The notes: generated from the sequence alone by a model not told the origin. Shown: positions 25,075 through 34,599, numbered from the stretch's first letter. The stretch: 64,000 nucleotides of DNA from Neobacillus notoginsengisoli (GCF_003515685.1 NZ_QWEG01000005.1:248001-312000); one strand, 5' to 3'. Numbers and translations: made by a program.

Positions 25075-26424
25075 ATGATTAGAAACATTATTATTGGTGT
25101 TTTAGTACTTGGTATTGCCGGTACAGCATATTGGGGATATCAAGAAAAGAAAGAGAAAACCGCTGTTCTTTTGAACGCTGAAAATAACTACCAACAAGCT
25201 TTCCATGATTTGACTTTCCAAGTCGATTTGCTCCATGACAAGCTTGGTACAACACTTGCCATGAACTCGCGAAAATCTCTCTCTCCGTCGCTTGCTGACG
25301 TGTGGAGAATCACTTCTGATGCCAGGCAGGATGTAGGAAGGCTGCCTCTCTCCCTGCTCCCGATTAATAAAACGGAAGAATTTCTTAGCAATGTAGGGAA
25401 CTTTAGCTACAAAACGGCAGTCAGGGATCTTGAGAAGGAGCCTTTAAGCAAGAAAGAATACAAAGCATTGCAAAATTTATATCAGCAAGCAGCAGATGTA
25501 CAAAAAGATTTAAGGCAAGTACAACATTTGGCTCTAAAAAATAACCTGCGCTGGATGGATGTAGAGTTGGCGCTCGCAGCCGGTAAAGAGAATGCCGATA
25601 ATACCCTCATCGACGGCTTTAAGACAGTCGAGAAAACAGTATCAGGGTATGATAAAACTGATTTCGGTCCTGGCTTCACTGATCTGAAGGTGAATGACAA
25701 GAATATCAGTAAACTGACTGGCAAAAAAATTACCAAAAACGAAGCGATTGCCACAGCTAAGAATTATATTGGCTTCGATGGAAATTCGGAAGTCAAGGTC
25801 ACTGAAAATGGCAAAGGCTCTGATTATGGATTTTATTCAGTATCCATTTCCAACAAAAAAGCTAATTTAGAGGCAAGTATGGATATCACCAAAAAAGGCG
25901 GGTATCCAATCTGGTTTTTGAACAATCGGCCGGTGAAAAAACAAAAATTGTCTTTAAACGAAGCAAGTAATCGCGCTTTGAAATTCCTGGGGGATAATGG
26001 ATACAAATCAATGGAACTTTTCGAAAGCGCACAATACGACAATATAGGCGTTTTCACTTTTGTGACGAAAACAGGGAACGTAAGGATTTATCCTCAATCA
26101 ATAAAGATGAAAATCGCTCTTGATAACGGCTTGCCAGTAGGCCTTTCAGCTGATGATTACTTAAAGAATTATAGGAAAAGAGATATTAAAGGTGCTTCGT
26201 TAAGCAGCCAGCAAGCCAGGCAAAAGATAAACCCGCAAGTGAAAATAATGGAGGAACGGGAAGCGGTTATCTTAAATGACTCCAGCCAGGAAGTGCATTG
26301 CTATGAATTTTTGGGAACGATGGGTGAGGACTCCTACCGAATATTCATCAATGCCGATAGTGGGGAAGAGGAAAAAGTCGATAAATTAAAGGATGCGGAA
26401 GAGATGTTCGAGGATACTCTCTAA
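25075..26424 (+). CDS. ypeB: YpeB, germination protein required for SleB
   Basis: Protein of 449 residues with an N-terminal membrane anchor or uncleaved signal (about 3-19), a helical region and repeated PepSY-type domains toward the C-terminus (LTGKKITKNEAIATAKNYIG near residue 214 and KKQKLSLNEASNRALKFLG near 288). In Bacillus YpeB and SleB depend on each other in the spore. The start lies 12 bases behind sleB with GCGGGTG as ribosome site, so the two form an operon. Confidence 0.94.
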   Translation: MIRNIIIGVLVLGIAGTAYWGYQEKKEKTAVLLNAENNYQQAFHDLTFQVDLLHDKLGTTLAMNSRKSLSPSLADVWRITSDARQDVGRLPLSLLPINKTEEFLSNVGNFSYKTAVRDLEKEPLSKKEYKALQNLYQQAADVQKDLRQVQHLALKNNLRWMDVELALAAGKENADNTLIDGFKTVEKTVSGYDKTDFGPGFTDLKVNDKNISKLTGKKITKNEAIATAKNYIGFDGNSEVKVTENGKGSDYGFYSVSISNKKANLEASMDITKKGGYPIWFLNNRPVKKQKLSLNEASNRALKFLGDNGYKSMELFESAQYDNIGVFTFVTKTGNVRIYPQSIKMKIALDNGLPVGLSADDYLKNYRKRDIKGASLSSQQARQKINPQVKIMEEREAVILNDSSQEVHCYEFLGTMGEDSYRIFINADSGEEEKVDKLKDAEEMFEDTL

Positions 26425-26491
26425 AAGGGTGAAGAGCGTATTAAAATTTCCCAACCCGGGCAAAACTTGATAAAAAACAGGGTGGTGCAAT

Positions 26492-26671
26492 ATGGCCAAT
26501 ATAGAACGAATCGTATTAAAAATAGCTGTTATACAGTTCCTCTTCCTGTTAATTGCCCAGATTTTCATCCACAGATTCGATTTTCATCCTGAACTTAAGA
26601 CAATCAGCAAGTATGAAGGGACAGAAAGTAAAACGTATACTGAAATTCTGGAAACCTTCCAGGGGAAATAA
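26492..26671 (+). CDS. ypfB: YpfB-like small membrane protein
   Basis: Short gene of 59 residues starting MANIERIVLKIAV, with one membrane helix (about 8-26), the segment HRFDFHPELKTISKYEG and a polar tail. GGTGGTG lies 6 bases before the ATG. Size, single helix and position between ypeB and cmk agree with B. subtilis YpfB (DUF5359, as I recall). The PilZ gene ypfA, which I remember next to it in B. subtilis, is absent. Function unknown. Confidence 0.75.
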   Translation: MANIERIVLKIAVIQFLFLLIAQIFIHRFDFHPELKTISKYEGTESKTYTEILETFQGK

Positions 26672-26700
26672 GGGCAGGAATATTCCTGCCCTCTTCCTAT
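26672..26700 (+). terminator. Hairpin after ypfB
   Basis: GGGCAGGA, ATAT loop, TCCTGCCC directly after the ypfB stop. The following tract (TCTTCCTATTCTAT) is only moderately T-rich. Confidence 0.6.
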
Positions 26701-26828
26701 TCTATCCATTCTATATGAAATAGGGCGAGAGCTATTTTTCAATCTATGGTAAAATGGTTTATTGAAGGCAAAAAGAAAATACATTCGTTTTTGCTAAGAC
26801 TATATATGGCCATGTAACAGGAGGAACT

Positions 26829-27509
26829 ATGGAGAAGAAAATATCAATTGCAATTGACGGACCCGCTGCGGCAGGTAAGAGCACCGTAGCAAAAATAGTC
26901 GCAGAAAGTCTGTCTTATATTTATATCGATACTGGAGCAATGTACCGGGCACTTACATATAAAGCACTCGAAATGGGGGCAGACATTGAGCAGGAAAGGG
27001 AACTAATGGACATTCTTCTGTCTAGTAAAATAGAACTATTCCCTTCTGAAAAGGGTCAGTTGGTGGTTCTGGACGAAAAAGATGTAACAAATGCGATACG
27101 CACAGCAAATGTTACGAACTCTGTTTCAATTGTGGCGAAACATCGGAAAGTTAGAGAGGAAATGGTTAAAAGACAGCAAAAGCTTGCATTAAGCGGCGGA
27201 GTCGTCATGGATGGCCGGGACATTGGCACCCATGTCCTCCCGAATGCTGAAGTGAAGATTTTTCTGCTTGCCAGTGTTGAGGAAAGGGCAGCCAGAAGGC
27301 ATGCGGAAAATATTGATAAAGGGTATGAATCCGACTATGAAACGCTGAAAAAGGAAATTGCTGCGCGGGACAAGTATGATTCTGAGAGGGAAGTCGCTCC
27401 ATTGACAAAGGCTGAGGGGGCGACGGAAATTGATACAACTTCCCTTTCAATCGAAGAAGTTGTAGATCGCATCATGACACTTGTTAAGGAAAGAGTGGAA
27501 CAGTTATGA
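26829..27509 (+). CDS. cmk: Cytidylate kinase
   Basis: (d)CMP kinase of 226 residues making (d)CDP from (d)CMP and ATP. The P-loop is [14 protein letters not shown] at the N-terminus; [25 protein letters not shown] and the CMP-binding arginines are conserved. AGGAGG precedes the ATG. It overlaps the acyltransferase gene by four bases (ATGA), and rpsA follows: the common cmk-plsC-rpsA arrangement of bacilli. Confidence 0.96.
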   Translation: MEKKISIAIDGPAAAGKSTVAKIVAESLSYIYIDTGAMYRALTYKALEMGADIEQERELMDILLSSKIELFPSEKGQLVVLDEKDVTNAIRTANVTNSVSIVAKHRKVREEMVKRQQKLALSGGVVMDGRDIGTHVLPNAEVKIFLLASVEERAARRHAENIDKGYESDYETLKKEIAARDKYDSEREVAPLTKAEGATEIDTTSLSIEEVVDRIMTLVKERVEQL

Positions 27510-28099
27510 CTTTTTATTCTTTTGCTAGATTTGTCGCTAATGCAGCTTTAAAACCGTTATACCGTTACAAGGTATATGGCCTCGAAAACTTCCCTAAAGA
27601 GGGTGGAGTCCTTTTGTGCTCCAACCATATAAATAATCTTGATCCACCCGTTGTGGGCATCACCTCGCCGCGTCCAGTCCATTTCATGGCAAAAGAGGAA
27701 CTTTTCACGGTACCGGTTCTCAAGAGCATTATCAGGGCGTGCAATGCATTTCCGGTAAAACGTGGGATGAGTGACCGAGAAGCATTAAGGAAAGGACTCG
27801 GGGTATTAAAAGCGGGCGAGGTTTTAGGACTGTTCCCAGAGGGAACAAGGAGTAAAACAGGGGAGATAGGAAAAGGCCTCGCTGGTGCAGGTTTTTTTGC
27901 CCTCCGGTCTGAAGCGCATGTTGTGCCGTGCGCCATTATTGGTCCTTACAAAGCGTTTCGGAAATTGACGGTCATTTATGGGGAGCCGATTGATATGGAT
28001 AGCCTACGAAAAGAAAAAGCTTCTCCCGAAGTGGTGACAGAATTAATCATGTCGGAAATACGCAAACTTATTGAGAAGCATAAAGGGGTTTCCGCTTGA
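27506..28099 (+). CDS. plsC: 1-acyl-sn-glycerol-3-phosphate acyltransferase
   Basis: PlsC-family enzyme of 197 residues that acylates lysophosphatidic acid in membrane phospholipid synthesis. HX4D catalytic motif H41-D46 (SNHINNLD) and the substrate motif [11 protein letters not shown] near residue 112. An N-terminal hydrophobic stretch may associate with the membrane. It overlaps cmk by four bases. Other plsC paralogues may exist in the genome, so the symbol denotes the family. Confidence 0.9.
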   Translation: MTFYSFARFVANAALKPLYRYKVYGLENFPKEGGVLLCSNHINNLDPPVVGITSPRPVHFMAKEELFTVPVLKSIIRACNAFPVKRGMSDREALRKGLGVLKAGEVLGLFPEGTRSKTGEIGKGLAGAGFFALRSEAHVVPCAIIGPYKAFRKLTVIYGEPIDMDSLRKEKASPEVVTELIMSEIRKLIEKHKGVSA

Positions 28100-28247
28100 C
28101 AAAAATGTCCTTTTATAAGAAGTTAGTAAAAAGGATATTATTTTGAATATTCTTAGAATCGCAGCCGCTATGATGGGCGCCGCATGCCACGCATGTGCCG
28201 CATCTATATATTTTATAAGGGCAGCCAATGGTTAAGGAGGAGTACAT

Positions 28248-29390
28248 ATGTCGGAAGATATGAATCAGATTGAAGTAGGAAATTTTGAAGTTGGAGACAG
28301 AGTGACAGGACAAGTTACCAAAGTGGAAGAAAAGCAAGTTCTTGTCGATATCCAAAACAGCAAACTCGATGGAATCATTCCAATCAGCGAATTGTCGAGC
28401 ATCCATATTGAGAAGGCCTCAGATGCAGTTGCCGAGGGCGACAGCCTCGATCTTGAGGTATTGAAAGTAGAGGAAGAGGCCCTAATCCTTTCCAAACGCA
28501 AAGTTGATGCGGAGAAGGCATGGGATGAACTTGAACAGAAATTCCAAGGCGGGGAAGTGTTCAATGCGGAAGTCAAAGATGTTGTAAAGGGCGGCCTTGT
28601 CGTCGATCTCGGCGTACGCGGTTTTGTACCCGCATCTCTGGTAGAAGCATATTTTGTAGAAGATTTTTCCGATTACAAAGGGAAAGAACTTTCCTTTAAA
28701 ATCGTTGAACTCGATAAGGAAAAGAACAGGCTGATTCTATCCCATAGAGCAGTTGTCGAAGAGGAAAAAGGCAGAAAGAAACAAGACTTGCTTGAGACAA
28801 TCCAGGCCGGTGAGGTCATCGAAGGAACTGTTCAAAGGATTACAGACTTTGGGGCTTTTGTTGACATTGGAGGAATTGATGGTCTTGTCCATATTTCCCA
28901 ACTCTCCCACGAACATGTGGAAAAGCCAGGAGATGTGGTTGAAGAGGGTCAAAAAGTGAATGTTAAAGTTTTGAATGTTGACCGCGATAACGAAAGGATT
29001 TCCTTGTCCATTAAGGAAACCTTACCAGGACCTTGGGAGAATATAGCTGAAAGAGCACCAAGGGGAACTGTTTTGAACGGAACTGTCCGCAGGCTTGTTT
29101 CCTATGGAGCATTTGTAGAAGTATTCCCGGGTGTTGAAGGTTTAGTGCATATTTCTCAGATTGCCCATAAACACATCGGAACTCCTCATGAGGTCCTGCA
29201 AGAAGGGCAGGAAGTAGAGGTTAAAGTACTTGATGTCAATGAAAAGGAGCAGCGCCTGTCGCTGAGTATCAAGGACCTTCTTGAAAGAGATGTTGAAGAG
29301 AACGTCGACTATGAGCTCCCTGAAGAGTCAAAAGGCTTCCAGCTAGGCGAACTACTCGGTGATAAGCTTAAGAACATTAGGAACAAATAA
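28248..29390 (+). CDS. rpsA: Ribosomal protein S1 homologue (YpfD)
   Basis: RNA-binding protein of 380 residues with four S1 (OB-fold) repeats beginning near residues 14, 102, 187 and 272; repeats three and four are most canonical (GTVQRITDFGAFVDIGGIDG; GTVRRLVSYGAFVEVFPGVE). Bacillus S1 homologues are shorter than the six-repeat S1 of E. coli. AAGGAGGAG precedes the ATG. A strong terminator ends the cmk-plsC-rpsA unit. The 148-base leader holds a short possible frame noted under findings. Confidence 0.93.
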   Translation: MSEDMNQIEVGNFEVGDRVTGQVTKVEEKQVLVDIQNSKLDGIIPISELSSIHIEKASDAVAEGDSLDLEVLKVEEEALILSKRKVDAEKAWDELEQKFQGGEVFNAEVKDVVKGGLVVDLGVRGFVPASLVEAYFVEDFSDYKGKELSFKIVELDKEKNRLILSHRAVVEEEKGRKKQDLLETIQAGEVIEGTVQRITDFGAFVDIGGIDGLVHISQLSHEHVEKPGDVVEEGQKVNVKVLNVDRDNERISLSIKETLPGPWENIAERAPRGTVLNGTVRRLVSYGAFVEVFPGVEGLVHISQIAHKHIGTPHEVLQEGQEVEVKVLDVNEKEQRLSLSIKDLLERDVEENVDYELPEESKGFQLGELLGDKLKNIRNK

Positions 29391-29400
29391 AATATTAAGA

Positions 29401-29430
29401 GGCTTCCGCTCTTACAGCGGAAGCCTTTTT
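29401..29430 (+). terminator. Terminator after rpsA
   Basis: GGCTTCCGCT and AGCGGAAGCC, perfect 10-bp stem with CTTAC loop, followed by TTTTT. Confidence 0.95.
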
Positions 29431-29490
29431 CAATTTTTAGGAAACTATAGATTTCGCTACTGTGGATAACTTACTTATCAGGCGTGGCTA

Positions 29491-29645
29491 CATCTAGCTT
29501 CAGCGCCTACGCGTGCGCAAACTTCAGGTCTCCTCCCTACGATAAGTCATCATCGATTCGCTAGCGCTCTTCGTGATTCCTTTATCTCAGTCGAAGCCCT
29601 TCCAGTTTGTACGGCGATGACCAAGGCGCTTACGCTTTTGTTCTT
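29491..29645 (+). repeat. Dispersed repeat, family B (copy R2)
   Basis: Begins CATCTAGCTTCAGCGCCTAC and ends AAGGCGCTTACGCTTTTGTT, the two ends being imperfect inverted complements (GCGCCT/AAGGCGC). The same blocks recur in the patches at 33397 and 37019/37208. It runs to within a few bases of the ypzI stop codon. Confidence 0.6.
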
Positions 29646-29647
29646 GT

Positions 29648-29791
29648 CTAGGACTGTTTATTGTCATTAAGCTTTCTCGCTTCTTCAGGAGTTTGAAGGC
29701 CGGTTGCTCCAGGGTAATGAAGCGATTGATCCCGGTCTGATTGTACTCTCCTGCTTTCGCGCAATTTTTTCTCCTGCCTGTCTTTTCCCAT
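29648..29791 (-). CDS. ypzI: YpzI family small protein
   Basis: Minus-strand gene of 47 residues beginning MGKDRQEKKLRESRRVQSDR, then DQSLHYPGATGLQTPEEARK and a short tail ending NDNKQS. Very hydrophilic, with no membrane segment. GGGGAGGTG lies 5 bases before the ATG. The pattern matches the YpzI family of small Bacillus proteins, in particular the DRDQSLHY-GAT-PEEAR core (from memory). A longer minus-strand frame on the same DNA (29859-29587) has no such similarity. The stop abuts a family B repeat. Function unknown. Confidence 0.8.
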   Translation of the reverse strand: MGKDRQEKKLRESRRVQSDRDQSLHYPGATGLQTPEEARKLNDNKQS

Positions 29792-29862
29792 TCTTTTTCA
29801 CCTCCCCTATTCAAATAATTCCACATCCATTCTTCTTTCATCCTGGTATGAAAATACATAGG

Positions 29863-29882
29863 CTTTACCCATAATGGTAAAG
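29863..29882. promoter_or_regulatory. Inverted repeat before yphA
   Basis: CTTTACC, CATAAT, GGTAAAG: a perfect 7-bp inverted repeat ending just before the yphA ribosome site (AGGAGG). It could be an operator or an mRNA hairpin. Confidence 0.4.
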
Positions 29883-29898
29883 ATAGGAGGAGACAAGG

Positions 29899-30504
29899 AT
29901 GGATGGATTAATATTTTTTCTAAATGCCTGGATAATTTGGATTTATTTAATATTTTTTGCCCAAGGAAAAGCTGGAAAAAGTAAAATAGCGGGGGGTGTC
30001 CTCTTACTGTCAATTATTTTGTCCCCTCTGTATGTTGAAGTGGGAGGAATAAAAATTTATGGTGGAGGCTTATGTTTATTCTTCTGCTCAGTTTCCTTTT
30101 TATACAAAGCTAAACTGAGAAAAATTATCTTTTTAACCATATGCTCCGTGGTCCTATCGGCTATTTACAGTTCCCTAAAGTTTTTTGAACTGTTTGATCC
30201 GGTCATTTTTATCATAAATAGGGAATGGATCGTATCAATCATCTTGGCAATCGTCGCAATTATTCTTCAAAGGTCAGTAAAATGGAGGCTCATGTTGGTT
30301 GCGATAGGCACTTTTCAAGGTGAAGTGTTAGTTTCGATGGTACTAAGAGATACATTTTCCCTTGATATAGGCGGGTACGCTTATTTGGATGCATTATCTA
30401 TGACTGCGGCTTTCGTTCTATTTTGGAGCTTTCTTGAGGCAGCGAAGACATGGTTGAATTCGTCAATCGTTGTTTTTGAAAGGAATAAGAAGTCTTCTTC
30501 ATAA
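29899..30504 (+). CDS. yphA: YphA family membrane protein
   Basis: Membrane protein of 201 residues with about six hydrophobic helices spread over its length and a short basic tail (ERNKKSSS). AGGAGGAG precedes the ATG. Size, hydrophobic pattern and place between rpsA and der match B. subtilis YphA. No catalytic motif is visible and the function is unknown. A terminator-like hairpin separates it from der. Confidence 0.8.
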   Translation: MDGLIFFLNAWIIWIYLIFFAQGKAGKSKIAGGVLLLSIILSPLYVEVGGIKIYGGGLCLFFCSVSFLYKAKLRKIIFLTICSVVLSAIYSSLKFFELFDPVIFIINREWIVSIILAIVAIILQRSVKWRLMLVAIGTFQGEVLVSMVLRDTFSLDIGGYAYLDALSMTAAFVLFWSFLEAAKTWLNSSIVVFERNKKSSS

Positions 30505-30595
30505 AATAAATTCGATAACGTTTTGAGAAAAGGGTTAGTTAGTAAATAGCTTTTCATTGCGCAGAAGGTATAAGATTGATACTATAATTAAGTTA

Positions 30596-30626
30596 AGCCC
30601 TTCAAAGAGATAGAAGGGTTTCTTTT
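30596..30626 (+). terminator. Terminator between yphA and der
   Basis: AAGCCCTTC and GAAGGGTTT pair (one G-U) around AAAGAGATA, continuing to TTTCTTTTA. TATAAT at 30583-30588 lies just upstream, so this could also be a leader attenuator for der, but no good -35 is seen. Confidence 0.65.
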
Positions 30627-30709
30627 ATAGAATACAGGAATGGCAGTTCAGCCTGTATTGAATGAAGCTTATGAAGTGAGTTTATTATGAGATAGTAAGG
30701 GTGAGCATA

Positions 30710-32020
30710 ATGGCAAAACCAACAGTTGCAATAGTCGGCCGTCCGAACGTTGGTAAATCAACGATTTTCAATAGAATCGTCGGAGAAAGAATTTCAATAG
30801 TTGAAGATATTCCTGGGGTGACAAGGGACAGGATATACAGTTCTGCGGAATGGCTGACACATGATTTTAATATTATTGACACCGGTGGAATCGACCTTGG
30901 TGACGAGCCTTTTCTGGAACAAATACGCCAGCAGGCTGAAATTGCAATAGACGAAGCTGATGTCATAATCTTTCTTGTAAACGGCAGGGAAGGTGTTACA
31001 GCCGCGGATGAAGAAGTTGCAAAGATTCTTTATAAGACGAAAAAACCAGTTGTCCTGGCTGTAAATAAAATTGATAACCCAGATATGAGGGCGGATATAT
31101 TCGATTTTTACGCCCTTGGCTTTGGTGATCCTTTCCCAATTTCCGGCGCGCACGGCCTGGGACTTGGCGATCTTCTTGATGAGGCAGCTAAGCATTTTCC
31201 AAAAACAGACACAGAAGACTATCCGGAAGATATTATTAAGTTTTCCTTGATTGGAAGGCCGAATGTTGGAAAGTCTTCACTCGTAAATGCGCTTCTTGGT
31301 GAGGATAGGGTCATCGTCAGTAACATTGCCGGAACTACCCGCGATGCAATTGACTCGCTGTATGAATATGAAGGTCAGGAGTATGTCATTATTGATACAG
31401 CCGGTATGAGGAAAAAAGGGAAGGTTTATGAAAGCACTGAGAAGTACAGTGTTCTTCGCGCTTTAAGGGCGATTGAAAGATCAGATGTCGTTCTCGTTGT
31501 ATTAGACGGCGAAGAAGGAATTATTGAGCAGGATAAGAAAATAGCAGGCTATGCGCACCAGGCCGGCAGAGGCGTTATTATCGTTGTGAATAAATGGGAC
31601 GCCGTTGAGAAAGATGAAAAAACAATGAAAGAGTTCGAACAGAAAATCAGGGAGCATTTTCAGTTTCTTGACTATGCCCCAATTGTATTCCTGTCTGCAA
31701 AAACGAAGAAAAGGGTTCATACATTACTGCCAGCCATTCAAATGGCTAGTGAAAACCATGCCATGCGCGTGCAGACAAATATCCTAAATGACATTCTCAT
31801 GGATGCAATTGCAATGAATCCTACTCCAACAGACAAAGGGCGCAGACTGAAAATTTATTATGCAACCCAAGTTGCAGTCAAGCCTCCAACGTTTGTTGTT
31901 TTTGTTAATGATCCTGAGTTAATGCACTTTTCGTACGAGCGGTTTTTGGAAAATCGAATCAGGGATTCATTTGGTTTTGAAGGAACCCCAATCCGGATTT
32001 ATTCCAGAGAAAGAAAATAA
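30710..32020 (+). CDS. der: Der (EngA), double GTPase for 50S assembly
   Basis: Essential ribosome-assembly GTPase of 436 residues. Two tandem G domains: first P-loop GRPNVGKST near residue 9 with DTGG and NKID, second GRPNVGKSS near 182 with DTAGM and NKWD; then a KH-like C-terminal domain. ATG 30710 follows AAGGGTGA; the GTG at 30701 is in the ribosome site. The length equals that of B. subtilis Der. gpsA follows after 19 bases, forming a der-gpsA operon. Confidence 0.97.
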   Translation: MAKPTVAIVGRPNVGKSTIFNRIVGERISIVEDIPGVTRDRIYSSAEWLTHDFNIIDTGGIDLGDEPFLEQIRQQAEIAIDEADVIIFLVNGREGVTAADEEVAKILYKTKKPVVLAVNKIDNPDMRADIFDFYALGFGDPFPISGAHGLGLGDLLDEAAKHFPKTDTEDYPEDIIKFSLIGRPNVGKSSLVNALLGEDRVIVSNIAGTTRDAIDSLYEYEGQEYVIIDTAGMRKKGKVYESTEKYSVLRALRAIERSDVVLVVLDGEEGIIEQDKKIAGYAHQAGRGVIIVVNKWDAVEKDEKTMKEFEQKIREHFQFLDYAPIVFLSAKTKKRVHTLLPAIQMASENHAMRVQTNILNDILMDAIAMNPTPTDKGRRLKIYYATQVAVKPPTFVVFVNDPELMHFSYERFLENRIRDSFGFEGTPIRIYSRERK

Positions 32021-32039
32021 TGTGAGGGGCGTGAGTTGA

Positions 32040-33077
32040 ATGGGGACAACTAAAACAGTCGTACTTGGAGCCGGGAGCTGGGGAACAGCGCTTGCACTTG
32101 TACTTGCTGATAACGGGAAAAAAGTCTCCTTATGGAGCCACAATCCAGATCAAGTTAGAGAAATAAATGAATCCCGTACAAATAAAAGATATTTGCCAGG
32201 TATTGAAATACCGGAATTGATTATTGCTACTTCCTCACTTGGCGAGGCACTTAAAGGAACAGATACTGTTATACTTGCCGTTCCTACAAAGGCAATCAGG
32301 GAAGTGTCTGGGAAAATAAGTGAAATATCTAACGCTCCCCTAACCATTGTCCATGTTAGTAAAGGAATAGAACCGGATACGCACCTAAGAATTTCTGAAA
32401 TGATTAAGGAGGAAATGTCTCCTGAATCGTTAAAAGCCATTGTTGTTCTTTCAGGGCCTAGCCATGCTGAAGAGGTTAGCTTGAGGCATCCAACGACGGT
32501 CGCGGTTTCCTCGGAAAATATGGACGAAGCAGAAAGGATTCAAGACCTTTTTATTAATCAAAATTTCAGAGTTTACACGAATCCGGATATCGTCGGTGTT
32601 GAAATTGGCGGGGCGTTGAAAAATATTATCGCGCTTGCTGCAGGCATTACAGATGGCCTCGGTTTTGGAGATAACGCCAAAGCTGCACTCATGACAAGGG
32701 GATTGGCGGAAATCTCAAGAATCGGTACAAAAATGGGCGCGAACCCTTTAACCTTTGCTGGCCTAGCCGGAATTGGCGATTTAATCGTGACATGTACAAG
32801 TGTTCATTCACGAAATTGGCGGGCGGGAAACATGCTTGGCAAAGGCCAATCTCTTGATGAAGTACTCGACAGTATGGGCATGGTAGTTGAAGGGGTAAGG
32901 ACAACTAAGGCGGCATACCAGCTAGCAGCCAAATATGAAGTGGAAATGCCTATAACGGAGACCTTGTACAAGGTGCTTTTCGAAGATCTACCAGCGAAAG
33001 AAGGAGCAGAACTTCTGATGGCGCGTGATAAAACACATGAAATGGAAGATTTGACAAATATACTGAATGGGAATTAA
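32040..33077 (+). CDS. gpsA: Glycerol-3-phosphate dehydrogenase (NAD(P)+)
   Basis: Enzyme of 345 residues that reduces dihydroxyacetone phosphate to sn-glycerol-3-phosphate for phospholipid synthesis. Rossmann motif [10 protein letters not shown] at the N-terminus; the catalytic lysine is in [14 protein letters not shown] near residue 195; the C-terminal domain has the [12 protein letters not shown] motif. ATG 32040 follows GAGGGGCGTGAG. A strong terminator lies about 120 bases downstream. Confidence 0.97.
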   Translation: MGTTKTVVLGAGSWGTALALVLADNGKKVSLWSHNPDQVREINESRTNKRYLPGIEIPELIIATSSLGEALKGTDTVILAVPTKAIREVSGKISEISNAPLTIVHVSKGIEPDTHLRISEMIKEEMSPESLKAIVVLSGPSHAEEVSLRHPTTVAVSSENMDEAERIQDLFINQNFRVYTNPDIVGVEIGGALKNIIALAAGITDGLGFGDNAKAALMTRGLAEISRIGTKMGANPLTFAGLAGIGDLIVTCTSVHSRNWRAGNMLGKGQSLDEVLDSMGMVVEGVRTTKAAYQLAAKYEVEMPITETLYKVLFEDLPAKEGAELLMARDKTHEMEDLTNILNGN

Positions 33078-33200
33078 CGGGCATTCGCACAAATTCATAT
33101 GCGTGGGCTTTTTGGCGATGCAATCATGATTCTATCTGCATACAATGCAACGAATCAAATGGCAAGTGAAGCGTTGCATGGGTATATTAGTCATGTGGAT

Positions 33201-33228
33201 GAGCAGGGGATTTCCTGCTCTTTTTTTT
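33201..33228 (+). terminator. Terminator downstream of gpsA
   Basis: GAGCAGG, GGATTT, CCTGCTC, then eight T. A further inverted pair TGCAACG/CGTTGCA lies upstream (about 33147-33178). Confidence 0.9.
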
Positions 33229-33245
33229 GTTTTTTAATTTTGGAT

Positions 33246-33524
33246 GTTGATTTACACTACGGGCACACGCTTTCCGCGGGGCGAAGCTGCTACTTGAATT
33301 AACTCGTGCTGCTTTGCGGCTGAAGGTTCGAATTCTCGAATATTCTATGGCGCAGGAGCATCCTTTGTGGAGCCTCCTCGCTGTTTGGCTAGCTCCAGCG
33401 CCTAGCCCCTCGAGGTCGCTTCGGTCTTTCAGGTGAAGTCGAAGAATGCCTTCTCCTTCAGGCCATCCAGCGCCTGGCTACGCTGAGCATCCCGACGGAG
33501 TCGGTGCCTTTCGTTTCAATCAAC
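33246..33524 (+). repeat. Mosaic dispersed repeat, families A and B (copy R3)
   Basis: Bounded by GTTGATT (33246) and AATCAAC (ending 33524), the family A termini. It carries the family A blocks ACACGCTTTCCGCGGGGCG and GGAGTCGGTGCC, with a family B block AGCGCCTAGCCCCTCGAGG at 33397-33415 inside. This fills most of the 540-base gap between gpsA and yphE; no convincing gene lies there. Confidence 0.7.
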
Positions 33525-33585
33525 GTAGACATTTATCAATATTACTACGGTAAATAACGTTCTATTCCATCTCTTTGGCCGGCTG

Positions 33586-33594
33586 TGATATAAT
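33586..33594 (+). promoter_or_regulatory. Extended -10 promoter of yphE-yphF
   Basis: TGATATAAT, a TGn-extended -10 with no clear -35, 27 bases before the TTG start of yphE. Confidence 0.5.
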
Positions 33595-33620
33595 TACTTT
33601 TTGAAGAGGGGGAGATTATT

Positions 33621-33821
33621 TTGTCACCGGCATTAATGAAAATGTGGGTATCGCTGGCAGCAATGGGGTTTATGTTTATTTCAATTGTCAGCATTTATTT
33701 CAGCCGCTATAAACTAAAAGGAGCTTTCAGAATGATTACGGCTATTTTTGCATATGCCCTGATGATTCTGGCAGGCATCATTATTTTCATTGTTGTTATG
33801 AGCGGCCCGACAGCAGACTAG
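33621..33821 (+). CDS. yphE: YphE (DUF2768) small membrane protein
   Basis: Protein of 66 residues with two hydrophobic helices (about 7-28 and 38-60) separated by a basic loop (FSRYKLKGAFR). TTG start at 33621 with AGAGGGGGAG upstream; no ATG in frame gives an intact first helix. Size, two-helix layout and position before yphF and spoIVA match YphE. Function unknown. It ends 29 bases before yphF, probably the same transcript. Confidence 0.8.
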   Translation: MSPALMKMWVSLAAMGFMFISIVSIYFSRYKLKGAFRMITAIFAYALMILAGIIIFIVVMSGPTAD

Positions 33822-33850
33822 AAAAAATAGATAATTAGAGGGTTGATTGT

Positions 33851-34561
33851 ATGCGAAAAACCTTGAAGGTTGCCTGGCTGTTTTTTGCATTATTGCTGCT
33901 GAATGGATGTATGTATCCGAGCGGTGAACTGGCAAAAAACCAGATTCCTTATGAAGAGCAGCTAAAGTCTGTTCAGGCTGCCGTAGAAAGCTTCCAAAAA
34001 GATAATGGCGGCATCCTTCCTATCAAAACAAAGGAAGCGGAGACGCCCATTTATGAAAAATATGTGATTGATTTCAGTAGGATATCGCCTCGCTATTTGC
34101 AAGAACCGCCAGGAAATGCTTTTGAGAATGGCGGGGTTTTTCAGTATGTCTTGATTGATGTGGAAACAAAGCCGACTGTTAAACTTCTTGATTTAAGAGT
34201 GGCCGATCAAATCCGTGACATAAAAATGAGAATAAGGGCGAATGGGTATCCACCCTACAAGGAGAAACTAGCCGATAACGTTTACACGATTAATTTTTCC
34301 AGCCTCGGATATAAAGAACCGCCACATGTGGTAAGCCCCTATACCCAGCAAAACTTATCTTTTGTTGTGTCAGGAAACGCTGAAGTCTATGTGGATTATC
34401 GGAGTGATTTATATCAGGTGTTAAAAAAGTCAACGAGAAAATTTAAGGAAGGAGAAGATATCCGCTTAGTTCTGATGGACGAATCTATGTTTGTTCCCGG
34501 GTATTCCCTTCCGTATACAATTGACAATAATGGGGAACCGGTCTTTCTTAAAAAGCAATAA
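33851..34561 (+). CDS. yphF: YphF, putative lipoprotein
   Basis: Product of 236 residues with a lipoprotein signal: basic start, hydrophobic core and lipobox LLNGC with Cys20 as lipid attachment site. The mature part is soluble and probably faces outward. No enzymatic motif seen. GAGGGTTG precedes the ATG. Position between yphE and spoIVA matches B. subtilis YphF. A long-stem terminator follows, so spoIVA is transcribed separately. Confidence 0.82.
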   Translation: MRKTLKVAWLFFALLLLNGCMYPSGELAKNQIPYEEQLKSVQAAVESFQKDNGGILPIKTKEAETPIYEKYVIDFSRISPRYLQEPPGNAFENGGVFQYVLIDVETKPTVKLLDLRVADQIRDIKMRIRANGYPPYKEKLADNVYTINFSSLGYKEPPHVVSPYTQQNLSFVVSGNAEVYVDYRSDLYQVLKKSTRKFKEGEDIRLVLMDESMFVPGYSLPYTIDNNGEPVFLKKQ

Positions 34562-34599
34562 AGAGAAACAAACCCGAAATTATTATATAACAAAGGCAT

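Noticed and set aside
29587-29859. 90-codon minus-strand frame around ypzI
   Set aside because: The overlapping 47-codon frame has a proper ribosome site and the YpzI pattern; the longer frame covers repeat DNA.
33099-33302. 67-codon plus-strand frame downstream of gpsA
   Set aside because: It runs through the gpsA terminator and into repeat R3, has no ribosome site, and its product lacks any protein-like pattern.
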